NCBI GenBank assembly: GCA_018350325.1
Contig: JAEVLN010000028.1
Span: 558,001-622,000, forward strand
Reading direction: 5' to 3'
DNA: 64,000 nt
Source of the DNA: Globodera rostochiensis
Taxonomy: Eukaryota > Nematoda > Chromadorea > Rhabditida > Heteroderidae
The position numbers and the translations under genes are program-made. Position 1 is the first letter of the stretch. The number at the start of each line of letters is the position of its first letter. Below, one piece after another: positions 1 through 11,130 of this stretch. Below the pieces are notes generated by a model that worked only from the letters and a program-made list of their open reading frames with translations, searched no databases and was not told the DNA's origin.

Positions 1-467
1 TTTACCGAGATTTTTTGAAATTCTCGATCGCAATCTCGATCGGTCTTCGAGCCCGGGCTTTAGTTATTGGCACAGATCGGACGCGGCGGTACGGTACTTT
101 ACTTCCGTTCCAAGAATAATGGTGATTTTTAGTACCAGTACTTTTCAGTATTTTGGCGAGTGTTGATAGCCGAACCGTCCGGCCGATCTTGTGTTATTTG
201 TTATGCCCATTTATTCTATTTCGTAATTTTAAGTGTTTTTCCCCTCAGATGGTCCTTTGTGAGAATGCGCGGCTTTGAAATGATGGCCTGCGGCTTTTTG
301 TTGCTGGATGGGTGGGACACTATTCGGCTGTGGTCTAAAATGTAACAAAAAAATTTGAATTTTTAAATATTTTTATATTTATTTCGATAATTTTCAGGTA
401 TTTTTGGCTGCACTTGGTGATGTTCGGTACAATTTTGGCCTTGAAAGCGTACAAAATGTTGCGATAA
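1..467 (+). pseudogene. Inverted duplicate of the last two mboa-7 exons
   Basis: Positions 249-341 and 398-467 are two exons with intact splice signals (acceptors at 248 and 397, donor GT at 342) that encode the same C-terminal peptide as the mboa-7 gene at 22,016-22,234, including MMACGFLLL and WDTIRLWSKM, and the stop at 465-467. The surrounding bases 1-1,217 are the reverse complement of about 21,411-22,482, so this is one arm of an inverted duplication rather than an independent gene. The window begins inside the intron before these exons, so I cannot tell whether the rest of the gene copy exists to the left. Differences from the right copy are few (for example GAGAATG for GAGGATG), which suggests a recent event. 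It could be the 3' end of a complete second paralogue outside the window; as seen here it is a partial copy. Confidence 0.8.
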
Positions 468-1217
468 AAAGCGACCAAATTCAAAAACATAAAATTATTG
501 TTTTTAATGATGATATTTAATGCATACTATTAGTTGGGGCGATGTTGAGAGTATTGTCCATTATTGTTTTATAATAGATAAATTGTTATTTATTTTTTTA
601 TATCTTCATTCAATGTCTGGGTTTGATTCCAGCAAAATCATTTTCATGTTCATCGACTTTAACAAAGCTTTTTTGGATTAATATGAGTAGACAATGTCTG
701 ACAAATTTATATCCCTAATTTTCAGATAAATTTGTCTCTGCCGCCCTCATTCCGTGCCCAAAAGTTCTTTGTGGCGTTCTTTTAGTTCCTTCGCTGCTTC
801 AGCCCCCAATTTATTAAATTCAAAAAATATTGTTAAAATAATTCTTCCCGACAATCAAAAATTCGTCCTTGGTCATTTCTTCCAAAATTTTCGTCTGATA
901 TTGTTCGAATTAAACGTTTTATTTATATTTTGCAAATTTTGGACCTTCATGTCAAGGATGCCGCAACAAAAGTGCCAATCGGAATTTGCAAATGGCCGAC
1001 TTTTTGCTCTTTTTCAACAGAAAGTCAACGCAACGCTTTTCAACGGAATCCAACAAAAACGATTTGCCAATAGCAAAACGTTCTCAATGCATACATCTGA
1101 ATCTTTTGGATTCTCATTTTTATGGCTATTTTATCATTAAATGCATTAAATTGCTCAAATCGATCAATAAATAGTATGCCATCGTCACCCAATTGTTTTT
1201 TAGGGTTGGGACCAGGG
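1..1217. repeat. Left arm of a ~1.1-1.2 kb inverted duplication
   Basis: This stretch matches the reverse complement of 21,411-22,482 nearly base for base. The left arm carries about 147 bp (roughly 748-894) absent from the right arm. The arm covers the end of mboa-7 plus about 700 bp downstream. On the minus strand the extra 147 bp continue a lysine/glutamate-rich reading (KDEFLIVGKNYF, then KELKERHKELLGTE in a shifted frame), so it may be the decayed exon of an unrecognised gene rather than an insertion. The outer breakpoint at ~1,217 corresponds exactly to the end of a TIR element on the other arm. Confidence 0.85.
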
Positions 1218-3009
1218 CTTGGCAAAATTAGAAAATAAAAGGTGAAAAGTAAAATGAAAAGCATAAAGTAAAAGGGGTTAAAAAGTGGAAAAAAAAAGTA
1301 AAAAATGGGTGAAATTTTCCAAACTTTTATTTACGAATTTAAAAAGATAAAAATTTTTATTCTAGTATAGTGTGTATCAGGGATGGTTGGAATTCTGATA
1401 TCCGACTTTTTTAGGGTCGAAATTCCGAATTCCAAAAGTTTTTGCCAGAAAAACCGGTTCAAACAGAGTTGAGTCCGTATTCAACGACGAACACTGATCG
1501 ATGCCCTTCGAGAATTGTTCAATCCAACTCAGCCCAAAGGGGGGTCATTCATGTCAAAAAACAAACTCGGGTCCAAAATGTCTTGGAAGATTGGCACAAA
1601 AAAATGACGTTAATGGCAACAACGATGAGAAGAAGTTTAACGGAAAATTGGGAAAAGGGTGGCAGCAGCAGCATCAATTTGAACAGAAAGCAGAGTCGCG
1701 TTGGGTGGGATTGAGACTGAAACATCTGTTTTTGGAAATAAAGTTCCCCGTTATATAATGCCCAAATTTTATTTTGCCGTTATAGTCCCGAGTTTTTTGC
1801 CGAGATTTGAATAGTATATCCAGGCGCTTGTTTTCCGACTCGCTCTACTCTACTGAAAGCCAATTTTATGCCAAAACTAGGTTTAAAAGCGGCACCGGTT
1901 TAATTTTTAAAATTTTGGTTGAATGTACATGTTATTTGATAGCATAACCAAAACGGGTCCAGTGAATGCTAGTCGGGAGCGGGAGTTCAAAACTACCAGA
2001 AGCGGGAACGGGAATCCCGTTAAAATCCCGCGGGAGTCACGCTCCTGTCGATCTATAGCGCCAATTAAGGATGCCGAGTTTTGCCAATTTGTTAACGGGC
2101 AATTCGCTGGCAACGGCACATTTGTGGCCCGGTTTTTACAGTCACAACTTTCGAACAAATTTCATCTTTCAGGCAAATTTAAAATTTTTGCATTTAAATA
2201 TTTTTTGGGGATAAATCTTTCCTTGAAATGGGCTAAATTTCACTGCAAATCCCCGTATTCAAATTGGTGATCTTTAGACCCCCAAAATAATGTTTGCCAC
2301 CCCCCCCCCCCTGTTCCCATCATAAATAATCCACTCTTGATAAGGCTATTCCCGCAAATAAAGTCCCATCCCCCTTTTTCGGCATGCCACGCTCACCTGA
2401 TAAAATGCCTTAGTCGAGCTCAATTTTGATTTTCTAAGCCAATATGAGTGAGGTTTCCATTTTTTAATCAGTGGACAACTGTGTCCCCAGTCAAAAGACA
2501 TTTCAGTCTCGGGTCTGTAACTCTTCAGTGAATGGTTGCCCAAAATTTTTTTTTCGAATTCTTACATTGCGGACCGAGAGGAGTCTCGATTTTGGCTCTG
2601 GCCGCTATGCCCGATATTTCCCAATTAATTAAATGTTAATGACTGTAAAATAAGGATAAAACATAATTAATTCTTTCAATATTCCATTCTTTTTTTTCTA
2701 ACTTTGCACCCTTTTTGTGTTGATCCTTTTGGTCCACATCATATTGGGATAGCAATGGCAAATGTTTGGATGTTTGGCTCACTATCGCCGCCGGACGATT
2801 GTCGTCTTGTGGTCAATAACTTTATTCGCCAAAATAACAATTGCCGGGGGGCATGTTGGACAAAAAGATGAATCAATATACCAAACAAAAATAAATTGGA
2901 ATATTCAACGCCGGCGGGAAGGGGAGGGGAGCATTGGCTTCCTAATCCTGCCTTCCCTTTAAATGTCGCTGGACCCCCAAATCATCAAAAAGGCTTAAGC
3001 TAGGCTTAA

Positions 3010-3385
3010 AAGCTATTAGGTACTTTTCGGTTTTGGGCCTACACCTCAAAATTTTAAAAAAGGTCAAGGGCATTGAATCATCATATATGGGGTTTTAAAG
3101 GGTGCTGATCATGAAGCTGACAATATTTTTAAGATCCGACCACATCTAAGACTTTGAAAAGCTATGATTTTTGATTTTTTTTTCACCATTAATCACCCAA
3201 AACTGCTTTTATAAAGTTTGTTAGGCTTAGGCCTAAGCCTAACGAACCCCAATTTTGAGGTGTAGGTCCAAAACCGAAAAGTACCAGCTATTCTACTAAG
3301 TATTAACGGTCGGGGCAAAATTCAATTCATTTTCTTCTTTAATTTATGCTCGCAACTATTGGGCGCCGATTGTGTTGTTGTATGT
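3010..3385. mobile_element. Foldback insertion with ~43-bp inverted repeats
   Basis: Inverted arms at about 3,012-3,056 and 3,247-3,295 share a motif reading GGTACTTTTCGGTTTTGG and its complement. Next to the right arm, at about 3,223-3,246, is a perfect 24-bp palindrome built of TTAGGC/GCCTAA units. The paralogous site near 9,457 lacks the whole block, so it inserted here or was lost there after the segment duplicated. No clear target duplication was found, and the family is unknown. Confidence 0.55.
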
Positions 3386-3429
3386 AAATTTTATTTTTAG
3401 ATAAAATTGAAATTTCATTGATTAAAAAA

Positions 3430-4090
3430 CACCGTATGATTTGATGGAGCTTCTGGATGATGAAAGCAATAGGGCCAGCGGCTTCATCCGCGGCGGGCGC
3501 ATAATGTTCAGTGGTCGAGGAGGAGGTGGCACTTTGTCTTTAACTGATGGCTATGCCCCAAAAATGAAAAAATGAAGAATTTGAAGACAAATTGCCCATT
3601 TGAATTTTGTGCCTATTGCTTCTTAACAAAAATCGTTCGAAAGACATTTTTGGGCTGAAAGTTTGAGTATCTATTAGCAAAAATAAATAAAATGTATCGG
3701 AAAATAAGTGACATGCCCCGAAATCAGATTCTTTGGTTGGTCGGATGAAGCATTTGCTGAGCACGGGCAACGGCGCGGATGTGCACTTTTTGGTGGGGGG
3801 GTGGAGACAAAAAGGAGGCGAGTTCGGGCAAATGAATAATTATTATTTCAATTTAATTTTTGAGTTTTTTCATACTTAAATTTCAAATTACATTTTGAAA
3901 TGTTTAAGCTTCTACCAGCACACAAAACAATCTTGGGGACGGCCTCCGATGTGTTCGAGACAATGTTCCGTTTTGATGCCCGAATTGCAAAGGTTGTGGC
4001 GGAATTTAAGAAACAACCTAGCACCATATTTATGAGTCTAGGAGAATTGCGCACCAGCAAAAAAAAAAGAAGGAGAATTGCGCACTAAAA
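3430..4090 (+). pseudogene. BTB/POZ-domain gene fragment, copy 1
   Basis: Two stretches read like the start of a BTB/POZ domain, the protein-interaction fold used by Cul3 adaptors. Around 3,747-3,790 the plus strand encodes LLSTGNGADVHFLVGG, and 3,900-4,015 encodes FKLLPAHKTILGTASDVF followed by ETMFRFDA. The order (ADVHFLVG, then PAHK..IL..ASDVFE.MF) is the expected BTB beta1-to-alpha3 order. Between them a G-run shifts the frame, and downstream the frame soon stops, so only the N-terminal half of the domain is present. Cyst nematodes are known to carry large BTB families, which agrees with the duplication seen here. An alternative is a real exon pair whose remaining exons are lost. The second copy lies at 10,770-11,130. 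Confidence 0.6.
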
Positions 4091-4699
4091 ATTGCGCACC
4101 GTGAAAAAAATAAATTCAATAGGGGGGCCCTTTTAACCAACATTTTCGAAATATTTATATCTCCGAAAAAATAGTCTGAATATGTTATTTGATACGCTGA
4201 TTACGAATTCGACAATTAAAATTTAAATTGAGAATTTAAAGTGGTTTAAACCAAACTGGGTGAGGTTCGTTAGGCTTAGGCCTAAGCCACCCTGGCTTTG
4301 GGTTCATTAGGCTTAGGCCACCCTGAGCTTAGGGGTTCAATCAGCGCATCAAATAAAATAATTTCAGGCAATTTTGTATAAAATATTTTTTCACAAATTT
4401 TGACCCGTGGTGCGCAACCTCCGTGCGTAATTCTCCTTATTTTTTTTGCTAGTGCGCAATTCTCCACGGTGCGCAACTCTCCAAAACTGTCGGTGCGCAA
4501 TTCTCCGGCCCCCCATATTTATAAACTGAAAGTTGGGATTATCTTTATAAATTGAGCGGCAATTGAATGCCATCCGGCAAAAATGGGGCTCGGATTGGTA
4601 TCTGCGCATGAATTTTGTACGATTTTTTGAGTTTGTTGCATTTTTTTTAAGGGAACGACATTGGGTATAAAGTGAACGAAATTGGCTTTTTACCGTTAG

Positions 4700-5135
4700 A
4701 AACGGCTACCGAACCAAATGCAGAATGGTCAGAATGCAGACCAAGCATAAATTGGTCCGAATGCAGACCGATCCGAATACAGACCGGGCAATAACTTGCT
4801 TCAGCCTTGACAAATTCAGACATTATTATAGTCATTCGAAAGTTCTTCAAGCGCTTAAGCTATTGTTAAGCAAAACTTTGTGATTGGACAAGTTTCAAAA
4901 AAGTTATGGCCAAAAAATCCAAAATTCTGCATTCAAAATTTTTTTTAAAGTTTTTTGGCCATAACTTTTTTGAAACTTGTCCAATCACAAAAGTTTTGCT
5001 TAACAATAGCTTCAGCGCTTGAAGAACTTTCGAATGACTATAATAATGTCTGAATCTGTCAAGGCTGAAGCAAGCTATTGCCCAATCTGTCCCGGTCTGC
5101 ATTCGGACCGGTCTGCGTTTGGTCCGTACGCCCAA
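4700..5135. mobile_element. Near-perfect foldback element, ~200-bp arms
   Basis: Bases 4,700-4,915 and 4,950-5,135 are reverse complements with only small differences, separated by about 30 bp. The arm core contains GTTATGGCCAAAAAA and its complement and the phrase TTGGACAAGTTTC. The outer ends carry CCAAATGCAGA-type repeats that occur more than once per arm. It sits exactly at the junction between copies 1 and 2 of the segmental duplication. As single-stranded DNA or RNA it would form a long hairpin. I see no coding capacity. Confidence 0.75.
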
Positions 5136-6739
5136 CAAAGGTGCCAATCGGAATTTGCAAATGGCCGACTTTTTGCTCTTCAACAGAAAGTCAACGCAAC
5201 GCTTTTCAACGGAATCCAACAACAAAATTAAAATGTTCTTAATGCATTCATCTGAATATTTTGGATTCTCATTTCTACGGCTATTTTATCATATAAATGC
5301 ATTAAATTGCTCAAATAGTATGCCATCGTCACCCAATTGTTTTAGGGTTAGGACTAGGGCTTGGCAAAATTGGAAAATAAAAGGTGAAAAGTAAAATGAA
5401 AAACACAAAGTAAAAGGGGTTAAAAAGTGGAAAGAAAAATAAAAAATGGGGTGAAATTTTCCAAATTTTATTTACGAATTTAAAAAGATAAAAATTTTTA
5501 TTCTAGTATAGTGTGTATCAGGGATGGTTGGAATTCTGATTTCCGACTTTTTTAGGGTCGGAATTCCGATTCAAAATTTTTTGCCAGAAAACCCGGGATC
5601 GGGACTTTCCGTTTTCATAAAGTCCCCTCCCGACCGGGGACCTGAAAAAACCGAAAAATCGCTTCCCGGTCCCGTCCTACCCTACATTTTGCCCAAGGAC
5701 TTTCACCGATATTTGTGCCTTCCTAAATTCATACAGAGTTGAACTCGTCCGTATTCAACGACGAACACTAATCGATGCCCTTCGAGAATTGTTCAATCCA
5801 ACTCAGCCCAAAGGGGGGTCATTCATGTCAAAAAACAAACTCGGGTCCAAAATGTCTTGGAAGATTGGCACAAAAAAATGACGTTAATGGCAACAACGAT
5901 GAGAAGAAGTTTAACGGAAAATTGGGAAAAGGGTGGCAGCAGCAGCATCAATTTGAACAGAAAGCAGAGTCGCGTTGGGTGGGATTGAGACTGAAACATC
6001 TGTTTTTGGAAATAAAGTTCCCCGTTATATAATGCCCAAATTTTATTTTGCCGTTATAGTCCCGAGTTTTTTGCCGAGATTTGAATAGTATATCCAGGCG
6101 CTTGTTTTCCGACTCGCTCTACTCTACTGAAAGCCAATTTTATGCCAAAACTAGGTTTAAAAGCGGAATTTTGAAACCGGTTTATGATTGTTATATTCCG
6201 GTGTTTTTTTAAATTTTGGTTGAATGTGCGTGTTATTTGATAGAGTGCATAACCAAAACGGGTCCAGTGAGTCGGGAGCGGGAGTTCAAAACTACCAGAA
6301 GCGGGAACGGGAATCCCGTTAAAATCCCGCGGGAGTCACGCTCCCGTCGATCTATAGCGCCAATCAAGGATGCCGAGTTTTGCCAATTTGTTAACGGGCA
6401 ATTCGCTGGCAGTGGCCCGGTTTTTACAGTCAAAACTGTGAACAACTTTCGAACAAATTTCATCTTTCAGGCAAATTTAAAATTTTTGCATTTAAATATT
6501 TTTTGGGTAGTATAAATTAGGGTAAGACGGGACCGGTACCGGTACCGGGACCGGGACGGGATTTCCCGGTTTTTTCAGGTCCCGGTCCCGGTCGGGACGG
6601 GACTTTTTAAAATCTGAAAGTCCCGGTCCCGGTTTTTTGGTCCCGCCGGGACCGGGACCAACCGGGACTAAATTTACACCCCTAATGATGGCATCATCGA
6701 GCGACAATTTCAACATTTTTACTTATATTTCCCAATTAA

Positions 6740-6815
6740 GTGGATGTCCTAGTGGGTTATCGTTTTGGTGCGTCTTATGTTATGTGTTGGGTTCGAACCC
6801 GCTTGAGTGTAAGCA
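6740..6815 (+). other. tRNA-like segment (A box and B box)
   Basis: The sequence has TGTCCTAGTGG near 6,743, resembling a pol III A box, and GGTTCGAACCC near 6,799, matching the B box/T-arm consensus. The acceptor stem does not pair, so this is a tRNA-derived segment, not a working tRNA. Confidence 0.5.
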
Positions 6816-7012
6816 CTTATTTTTTGTTTTCCCCTCTACTCAAATAGGCATCCCCCTTAATAATATTTTTAAAATAAATATTCTAATATTTTTTAATTAA
6901 AAATGCGCACAAAAAAAGAATAGATACAAGAATTTCGAAAAAAATTCATCACGTCTTTGAATTTTTGCTTCCATTTCCTTAACAAAGATTGCCAATTTTT
7001 GTAAAAAAATTT

Positions 7013-7187
7013 CCGGCGGCGCCTGTCGGCACCGCCGGACATCCTCTACTCTTACGTAAACCAGTTTTTTTTCTCTAAAATTTCGAAGCAAAATTCATTA
7101 TTTTGCTAAAATTTTGATGAAATTTCTTAACAAAATTGAGTCAAAATTTTAAAAATTTTTCTCGGCGGCGCCTATCGGCACCGCCGA
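7013..7187 (-). repeat. Two-hairpin motif (TGTC and TATC loops)
   Basis: Hairpins at 7,013-7,038 (CCGG-type ends) and 7,162-7,187 (TCGG-type ends, followed by a C-rich tract). Each has an 11-bp stem and 4-nt loop. On the minus strand the stem mismatch becomes a G.T wobble, so I give that strand. Confidence 0.8.
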
Positions 7188-8161
7188 CCCCCACCTCCCC
7201 CTAAAAGTAAAGCTGAATCTCGAAAAAAATGATATGATAAAATTGAAGTTAATGACAATGAGGAAGATATTTTTAATAACAAAAAATTTTTTGTTTTACC
7301 ATGGAACATTACAAAAAAAATTTTCTCCCTTGAAAAGCCTGAAAAGTCCCGGTTAGTCCCGGTCCCGGTTGAAAATCTTGGTCCCGGTCCCGGGTTTTCT
7401 GGTCCCGGGAAGTCCCGGTCCCGGTTTTTCCCAAAAGTCCCGGTCCCGTCCTACCCTATAACAATTTCACTGCAAATCCCCGTATTCAAATTGGTGATCT
7501 TAGACTCCCCAAAATAATGTTTGCCACCCCCCCCCCTCCCCAATCTCTGCCCAATCGGTCTGTTCTCATCATAAATAATCCACTCTTGATAAGGCTATTC
7601 CCGCAAATAAAGTCCCATCACCCTTTTTCGGCATGGCACGCTCTTCTGATAAAATGCCTTAGTTGAGTAATGACTAGTGCTGCACGAGACCCAAAATTTC
7701 TCGATACTCGAGCCCGAGCCCGATACTTTACCTCGAGACTAGAGCCCGAGCCCGAGACCCAAAAAACCCGAGACTTTTCTCGAGTCGATACTCGATATCG
7801 AGACTTTTTTTCGTAAAATTTTTAATTACTTCAAAAATGTCATAATTTGCTAAAATAACGTTAATTTTAGACCAAATCTAATGATTTTTATCTTGATTTT
7901 GACTAAAAATAATCGGTTTAAAAGTAAAGATGGTGTGCCCAGGCACGTATTTAGGATTTTGCTTTGGGGAGGGGTACCGGAAAAAGCCGATTTTTAGGCA
8001 TGTATTTTAGGGTTTTATTGCATTTTTCCTAAGCAAGTTTTTCCGAAAATTTTTGTTTTTAGGGATGTATTTTTCCCTTTTTATTGCGTTTTTTGATTAA
8101 GAAATTTCCCAAGATGCAATTTTTTTTGAGAATTCTGCTTTACTTCTAGGGGGGGGGGATG

Positions 8162-8187
8162 TCGGCGGTGCCAATAGGCGCCGCCGA
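8162..8187 (+). repeat. GATA-type hairpin (loop variant AATA)
   Basis: TCGGCGGTGCC and GGCGCCGCCGA arms flank the loop AATA. A degenerate second unit may lie ~110 bp downstream (GGTGTAGGAAGG). Confidence 0.75.
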
Positions 8188-8389
8188 GAAAATTTTGAAT
8201 CTTTTTACTCAATTTGTTAAGAGATTTTAACCAAAAATTTTAAAAATGCGGTAATTTTTGTAAACTTTTTTAGGTGTAGGAAGGAGGGATTGCAAAAAAA
8301 AATAACCATATTAGGTTTTGTTTTTTGACTATAAATCTGTAAAGAAGAGTAATTAAGTATTTAATTAAAAGAATAAAGCGTGGTTCCAC

Positions 8390-8465
8390 TCGGGGATTGA
8401 ATCTCTGCTAAGGAAAATAAGAAACAAGAATTTAACCACTAAGCCACAAGAGATTTAAAGAAAAC
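8390..8465 (-). other. tRNA-like segment (A box and B box)
   Basis: Read on the minus strand, TGGCTTAGTGG matches the A box, and GATTCAATCC approximates the B box. It is embedded in the hAT-like element and lacks a paired acceptor stem. Confidence 0.5.
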
Positions 8466-9970
8466 GTTGTGCAAAAGATATTAATTATGCATTTTTTAAA
8501 TATTTAAGCTCAGAATTTTCACCAAAAATGCCATCTTTACCAGTGTAAAAAAGTCTCGAAAATCGAGACTAAATACGCGAGACTCGAGCCCGAGCCCGAG
8601 ACCCAAAAAACTCGAGACTTTTCTCGAGTCGATACTCGATATCGAGACTCTCGTGCAGCACTAGTAATGACCCTTCCGGCCCGCCCCCCCCCCACTCTTG
8701 ACTCCTATTTAAAAGCCCCCTGCAGGCTGCAGCCCGAACAACACACACTTCTTTCTCCCTGACTCTAAGCCTAAGCCTGAAATTTTAGACCCGAAAATCA
8801 AAATAATTTTTAGAATAGGTCCAAATAAACTCGTCAAAACGACGAATTTCCGGCTAAAACATGTTTTCGTGCATGAATTTTAGTTTGTAGCAACTTTTGT
8901 TCTTTTGATAAATTCATAATTTTTTGTGTTATTTAATATAAAAGCGCCCAATTGGCTTTGTTTGCACCCGGAAACCGCGGAATTCCCGGACCCAAAAATG
9001 CATCGGAAATCCTGTTACATCACTAATACACATACTTATAGATTTAAACAAATTAAATAAGTTAATGACTGTAAAATAAGGATAAAACATAATTAATTCT
9101 TTCAATATTCCAACTTTGCACTCTTTTTGTTGATCTTTTTGGTCCACATCATATTGCATAGTAATGGAAAATGTTTGGATTTTTGGCTGACTATCGCCGC
9201 CGAAATGTTGTCGTCTTATGGTCAACAACTTTATTCCCCAAAATAATAATCGCCGGGGGGCATGTTGGACAAAGAGATGAATCAATATACCAAACAAAAA
9301 TAAGTTGGAATATTCAACGCCGGCGGGGAGGGGAGGGGAGCATTGGCTGCCTAGCAATCTTTGCTTTCCTTTATTTGCCCATTCATTCCAACATTTATCT
9401 GCCTTCTCTTTAAATGTTGCTGGACCCCCAAATCAAAAAGGCTTAATCTAGGCTTAAAAGTATGCAAATTTTATTTTTAGATAAAATTGAAATTTCATTC
9501 ATTAAAAAAACATCGTCTGATTTGATTGAGTTTCTGGATGATGAAAGCAATAGGGCCTTGTCTTTAACTGATGGCTAGGCCCCAAAAATTGAAAGAACAA
9601 AGAATTTGAAGGCGAATTGTCCATTTGAATTTTGTGTCTATTGTTTCTAGAGTAGGCCGGGATCGGGATTTCTGGTAAAAACCGGGATCGGGATTCACCG
9701 GGATCGTGAAAGCCGGGATCGGGATCGGGATCAGCATGTTGAAATCGGGACCGGGATCGGGATCGGGATTTCGACTTTTCAAAAACCGGGATCGGGATTA
9801 ATCGGGATTGACAACAGCGAAATTTTTTTTTTGTTATGGTCGGTGGTAAGACAAATTTTTTTTTTATTATTAAAAATATTTTTCTCATTTTCTTCAACTT
9901 CTATTGCCTCATCCATCATAAATTTTTTTGAGATTCTGATTAACTTTTGGGGGGGGGGGGGGGGTGGGGG

Positions 9971-10109
9971 TCGACGGTGCCGATAGGCGCCGCCGGAAAA
10001 ATTTTTGAAATTTTAATGAATTTTGTTAAGAGATTTGCAACCAAAATTTAAAAAATACGGATCTTTTTAGGGGTGGTAAAGGTCCGGCGGCGCCGATAGG
10101 CGCCGCCGG
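9971..10109 (+). repeat. Two-hairpin motif (GATA loops)
   Basis: Hairpins at 9,971-9,996 and 10,084-10,109, 113 bp apart. The second is a fully Watson-Crick stem (CCGGCGGCGCC/GGCGCCGCCGG) with a GATA loop. A G-run precedes the first. Confidence 0.85.
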
Positions 10110-10324
10110 GGAAATTTTCTTGAACATTGAACAAGATTTGTTAAGAAAATTGGTCCAAAAATTAGGAATGTTGCAAAACAAAGAGTCCCCACCCAATGGT
10201 TTTTTGATTTCGTCCAACCAAAATCAAATAAATAACTTGTAAATTGTCATAAAATATTTTTTTTAAATTGAAAAAAGTTACAATAATTTTTAGAATTGTT
10301 TAAACCACCGTAAATGTTCAGAGA

Positions 10325-10435
10325 AAATTAGAAAAAATAATTTACAGAGTCGGAGAACTGAACCACACCCCACCCACACTTAAACTGCATCCACCACTCA
10401 CCACTACACCACGACCAAACTGAATATTTCCGATC
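10325..10435 (-). other. tRNA-like segment
   Basis: On the minus strand GTGGTGTAGTGGTGAG resembles an A box, and GGTTCAGTTCTCC approximates a B box. It is weaker than the copy at 20,960. Confidence 0.4.
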
Positions 10436-10769
10436 AAAAATCCCATCCTTAGGGGTGCATTTTTATCCCGAAAATCCCGACCCTGTCGGGATCGGGATCG
10501 GGATTACGACATTTTAAAAACCGGGGTCGGGATCGGGATCGGGATTACGACTTTTCAAAAACCGGGACCGGGATCGGGATCGGGATTCCAAAAACCGGGA
10601 TAATCCCGCCCGATCCCGACCGGGATCCCGATCCCGGCCTACTCTAATTGTTTCTTAACAAATTTCATTCGAAAGACATTTTTGGGCTGAAAGTTTGAGT
10701 ATCTATTAGCAAAATAAATAAAATGTATCGGAAAATAAGTGACATGCCCCGAAATCAGATTCTTTGGTT

Positions 10770-11130
10770 GGTCGGATGAAGCATTTGCTGAGCACGGGCA
10801 ACGGCGCGGATGTGCACTTTTTGGTGGGGGGGTGGAGACAAAAAGGAGGCGAGTTCGGGCAAATGAATAATTATTATTTCAATTTAATTTTTGAGTTTTT
10901 TCATACTTAAATTTCAAATTACATTTTGAAATGTTTAAGCTTCTACCAGCACACAAAACAATCTTGGGGACGGCCTCCGATGTGTTCGAGACAATGTTCC
11001 GTTTTGATGCCCGAATTGCAAAGGCCGCCGCTGGGACCAGTACGGAGGGAAAAATTTGTTTAAAAATTAAATTAAATTTTAATCCTTTTAAAAAAATCGG
11101 GAATTTAAGAAACAACCTAGCACCATATTT
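10770..11130 (+). pseudogene. BTB/POZ-domain gene fragment, copy 2
   Basis: This is the paralogue of the fragment at 3,430-4,090. The same ADVHFLVGG block is followed at 10,931 by FKLLPAHKTILGTASDVF and ETMFRFDARIAK. After that the two copies diverge: this one reads on through a ~70-bp A/T-rich insertion relative to copy 1 that begins GCCGCCGCTGGGACCAG. The upstream part is separated by the hAT-like element at 9,648-10,646. It is not expected to make a protein. Confidence 0.6.

Larger units (their letters stand above)
965..4690. repeat. Segmental duplication, copy 1 (3.7 kb)
   Basis: Successive blocks of this segment recur in the same order and orientation at 5,138-11,300: 965-2,500 with 5,138-7,660, 2,640-3,010 with 9,060-9,460, and 3,385-4,690 with 9,470-11,300. 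The second copy is longer because three ~1 kb elements have inserted into it, while this copy alone carries a ~375 bp foldback insertion at about 3,010-3,385. Both copies contain the same short open frames, for example one starting MPFENCSIQL at 1,501 and 5,775 with identical sequence, which I do not recognise. Confidence 0.85.
6518..7458. mobile_element. hAT-like non-autonomous element, GGGACCGG termini
   Basis: The ends are TAGGGTAAGACGGGACCGG and the complement of TAGGGTAGGACGGGACCGG, fitting the hAT terminal rule YARNG. Subterminal arrays of CCGGGACC-type repeats fill ~130 bp on each side. Inside are a tRNA-like segment (plus strand, ~6,740-6,815) and two TATC-loop hairpins (7,013-7,038 and 7,162-7,187). 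The 8 bp outside each end (GTATAAAT / TAACAATT) match poorly, so the target duplication has decayed. Copy 1 of the segmental duplication lacks it. No transposase frame is present. Confidence 0.75.
7675..8663. mobile_element. hAT-like element, TAGTGCTGCAC termini, 8-bp TSD
   Basis: The element starts TAGTGCTGCACGAGAC and ends with its complement. It is flanked by perfect 8-bp direct repeats GTAATGAC at 7,667-7,674 and 8,664-8,671. Eight-bp duplications and YARNG ends are the hallmarks of the hAT superfamily. Subterminal repeats are CGAGCCCGAGCC and TCTCGAGTCGATACTCGA. Inside are one GATA-loop hairpin (8,162-8,187) and a minus-strand tRNA-like segment (8,390-8,465). There is no transposase, so it must be mobilised in trans. 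Confidence 0.85.
9648..10646. mobile_element. hAT-like element, TAGAGTAGGCC termini, 8-bp TSD
   Basis: The ends are TAGAGTAGGCCGGGATCGGG and its complement, flanked by direct repeats ATTGTTTC (9,640-9,647 and 10,647-10,654). Copy 1 of the segmental duplication has the uninterrupted site near 3,612, which confirms insertion. Long subterminal arrays of GGGATC flank an internal core with two GATA-loop hairpins (9,971-9,996, 10,084-10,109) and a minus-strand tRNA-like segment at about 10,325-10,435. It splits the second BTB fragment region. No protein-coding capacity was found. Confidence 0.85.

Noticed and set aside
8929..9357. Minus-strand 142-codon frame
   Set aside because: Its counterpart in the first duplicated segment is broken, and no domain is visible; most likely a chance frame in duplicated non-coding DNA.
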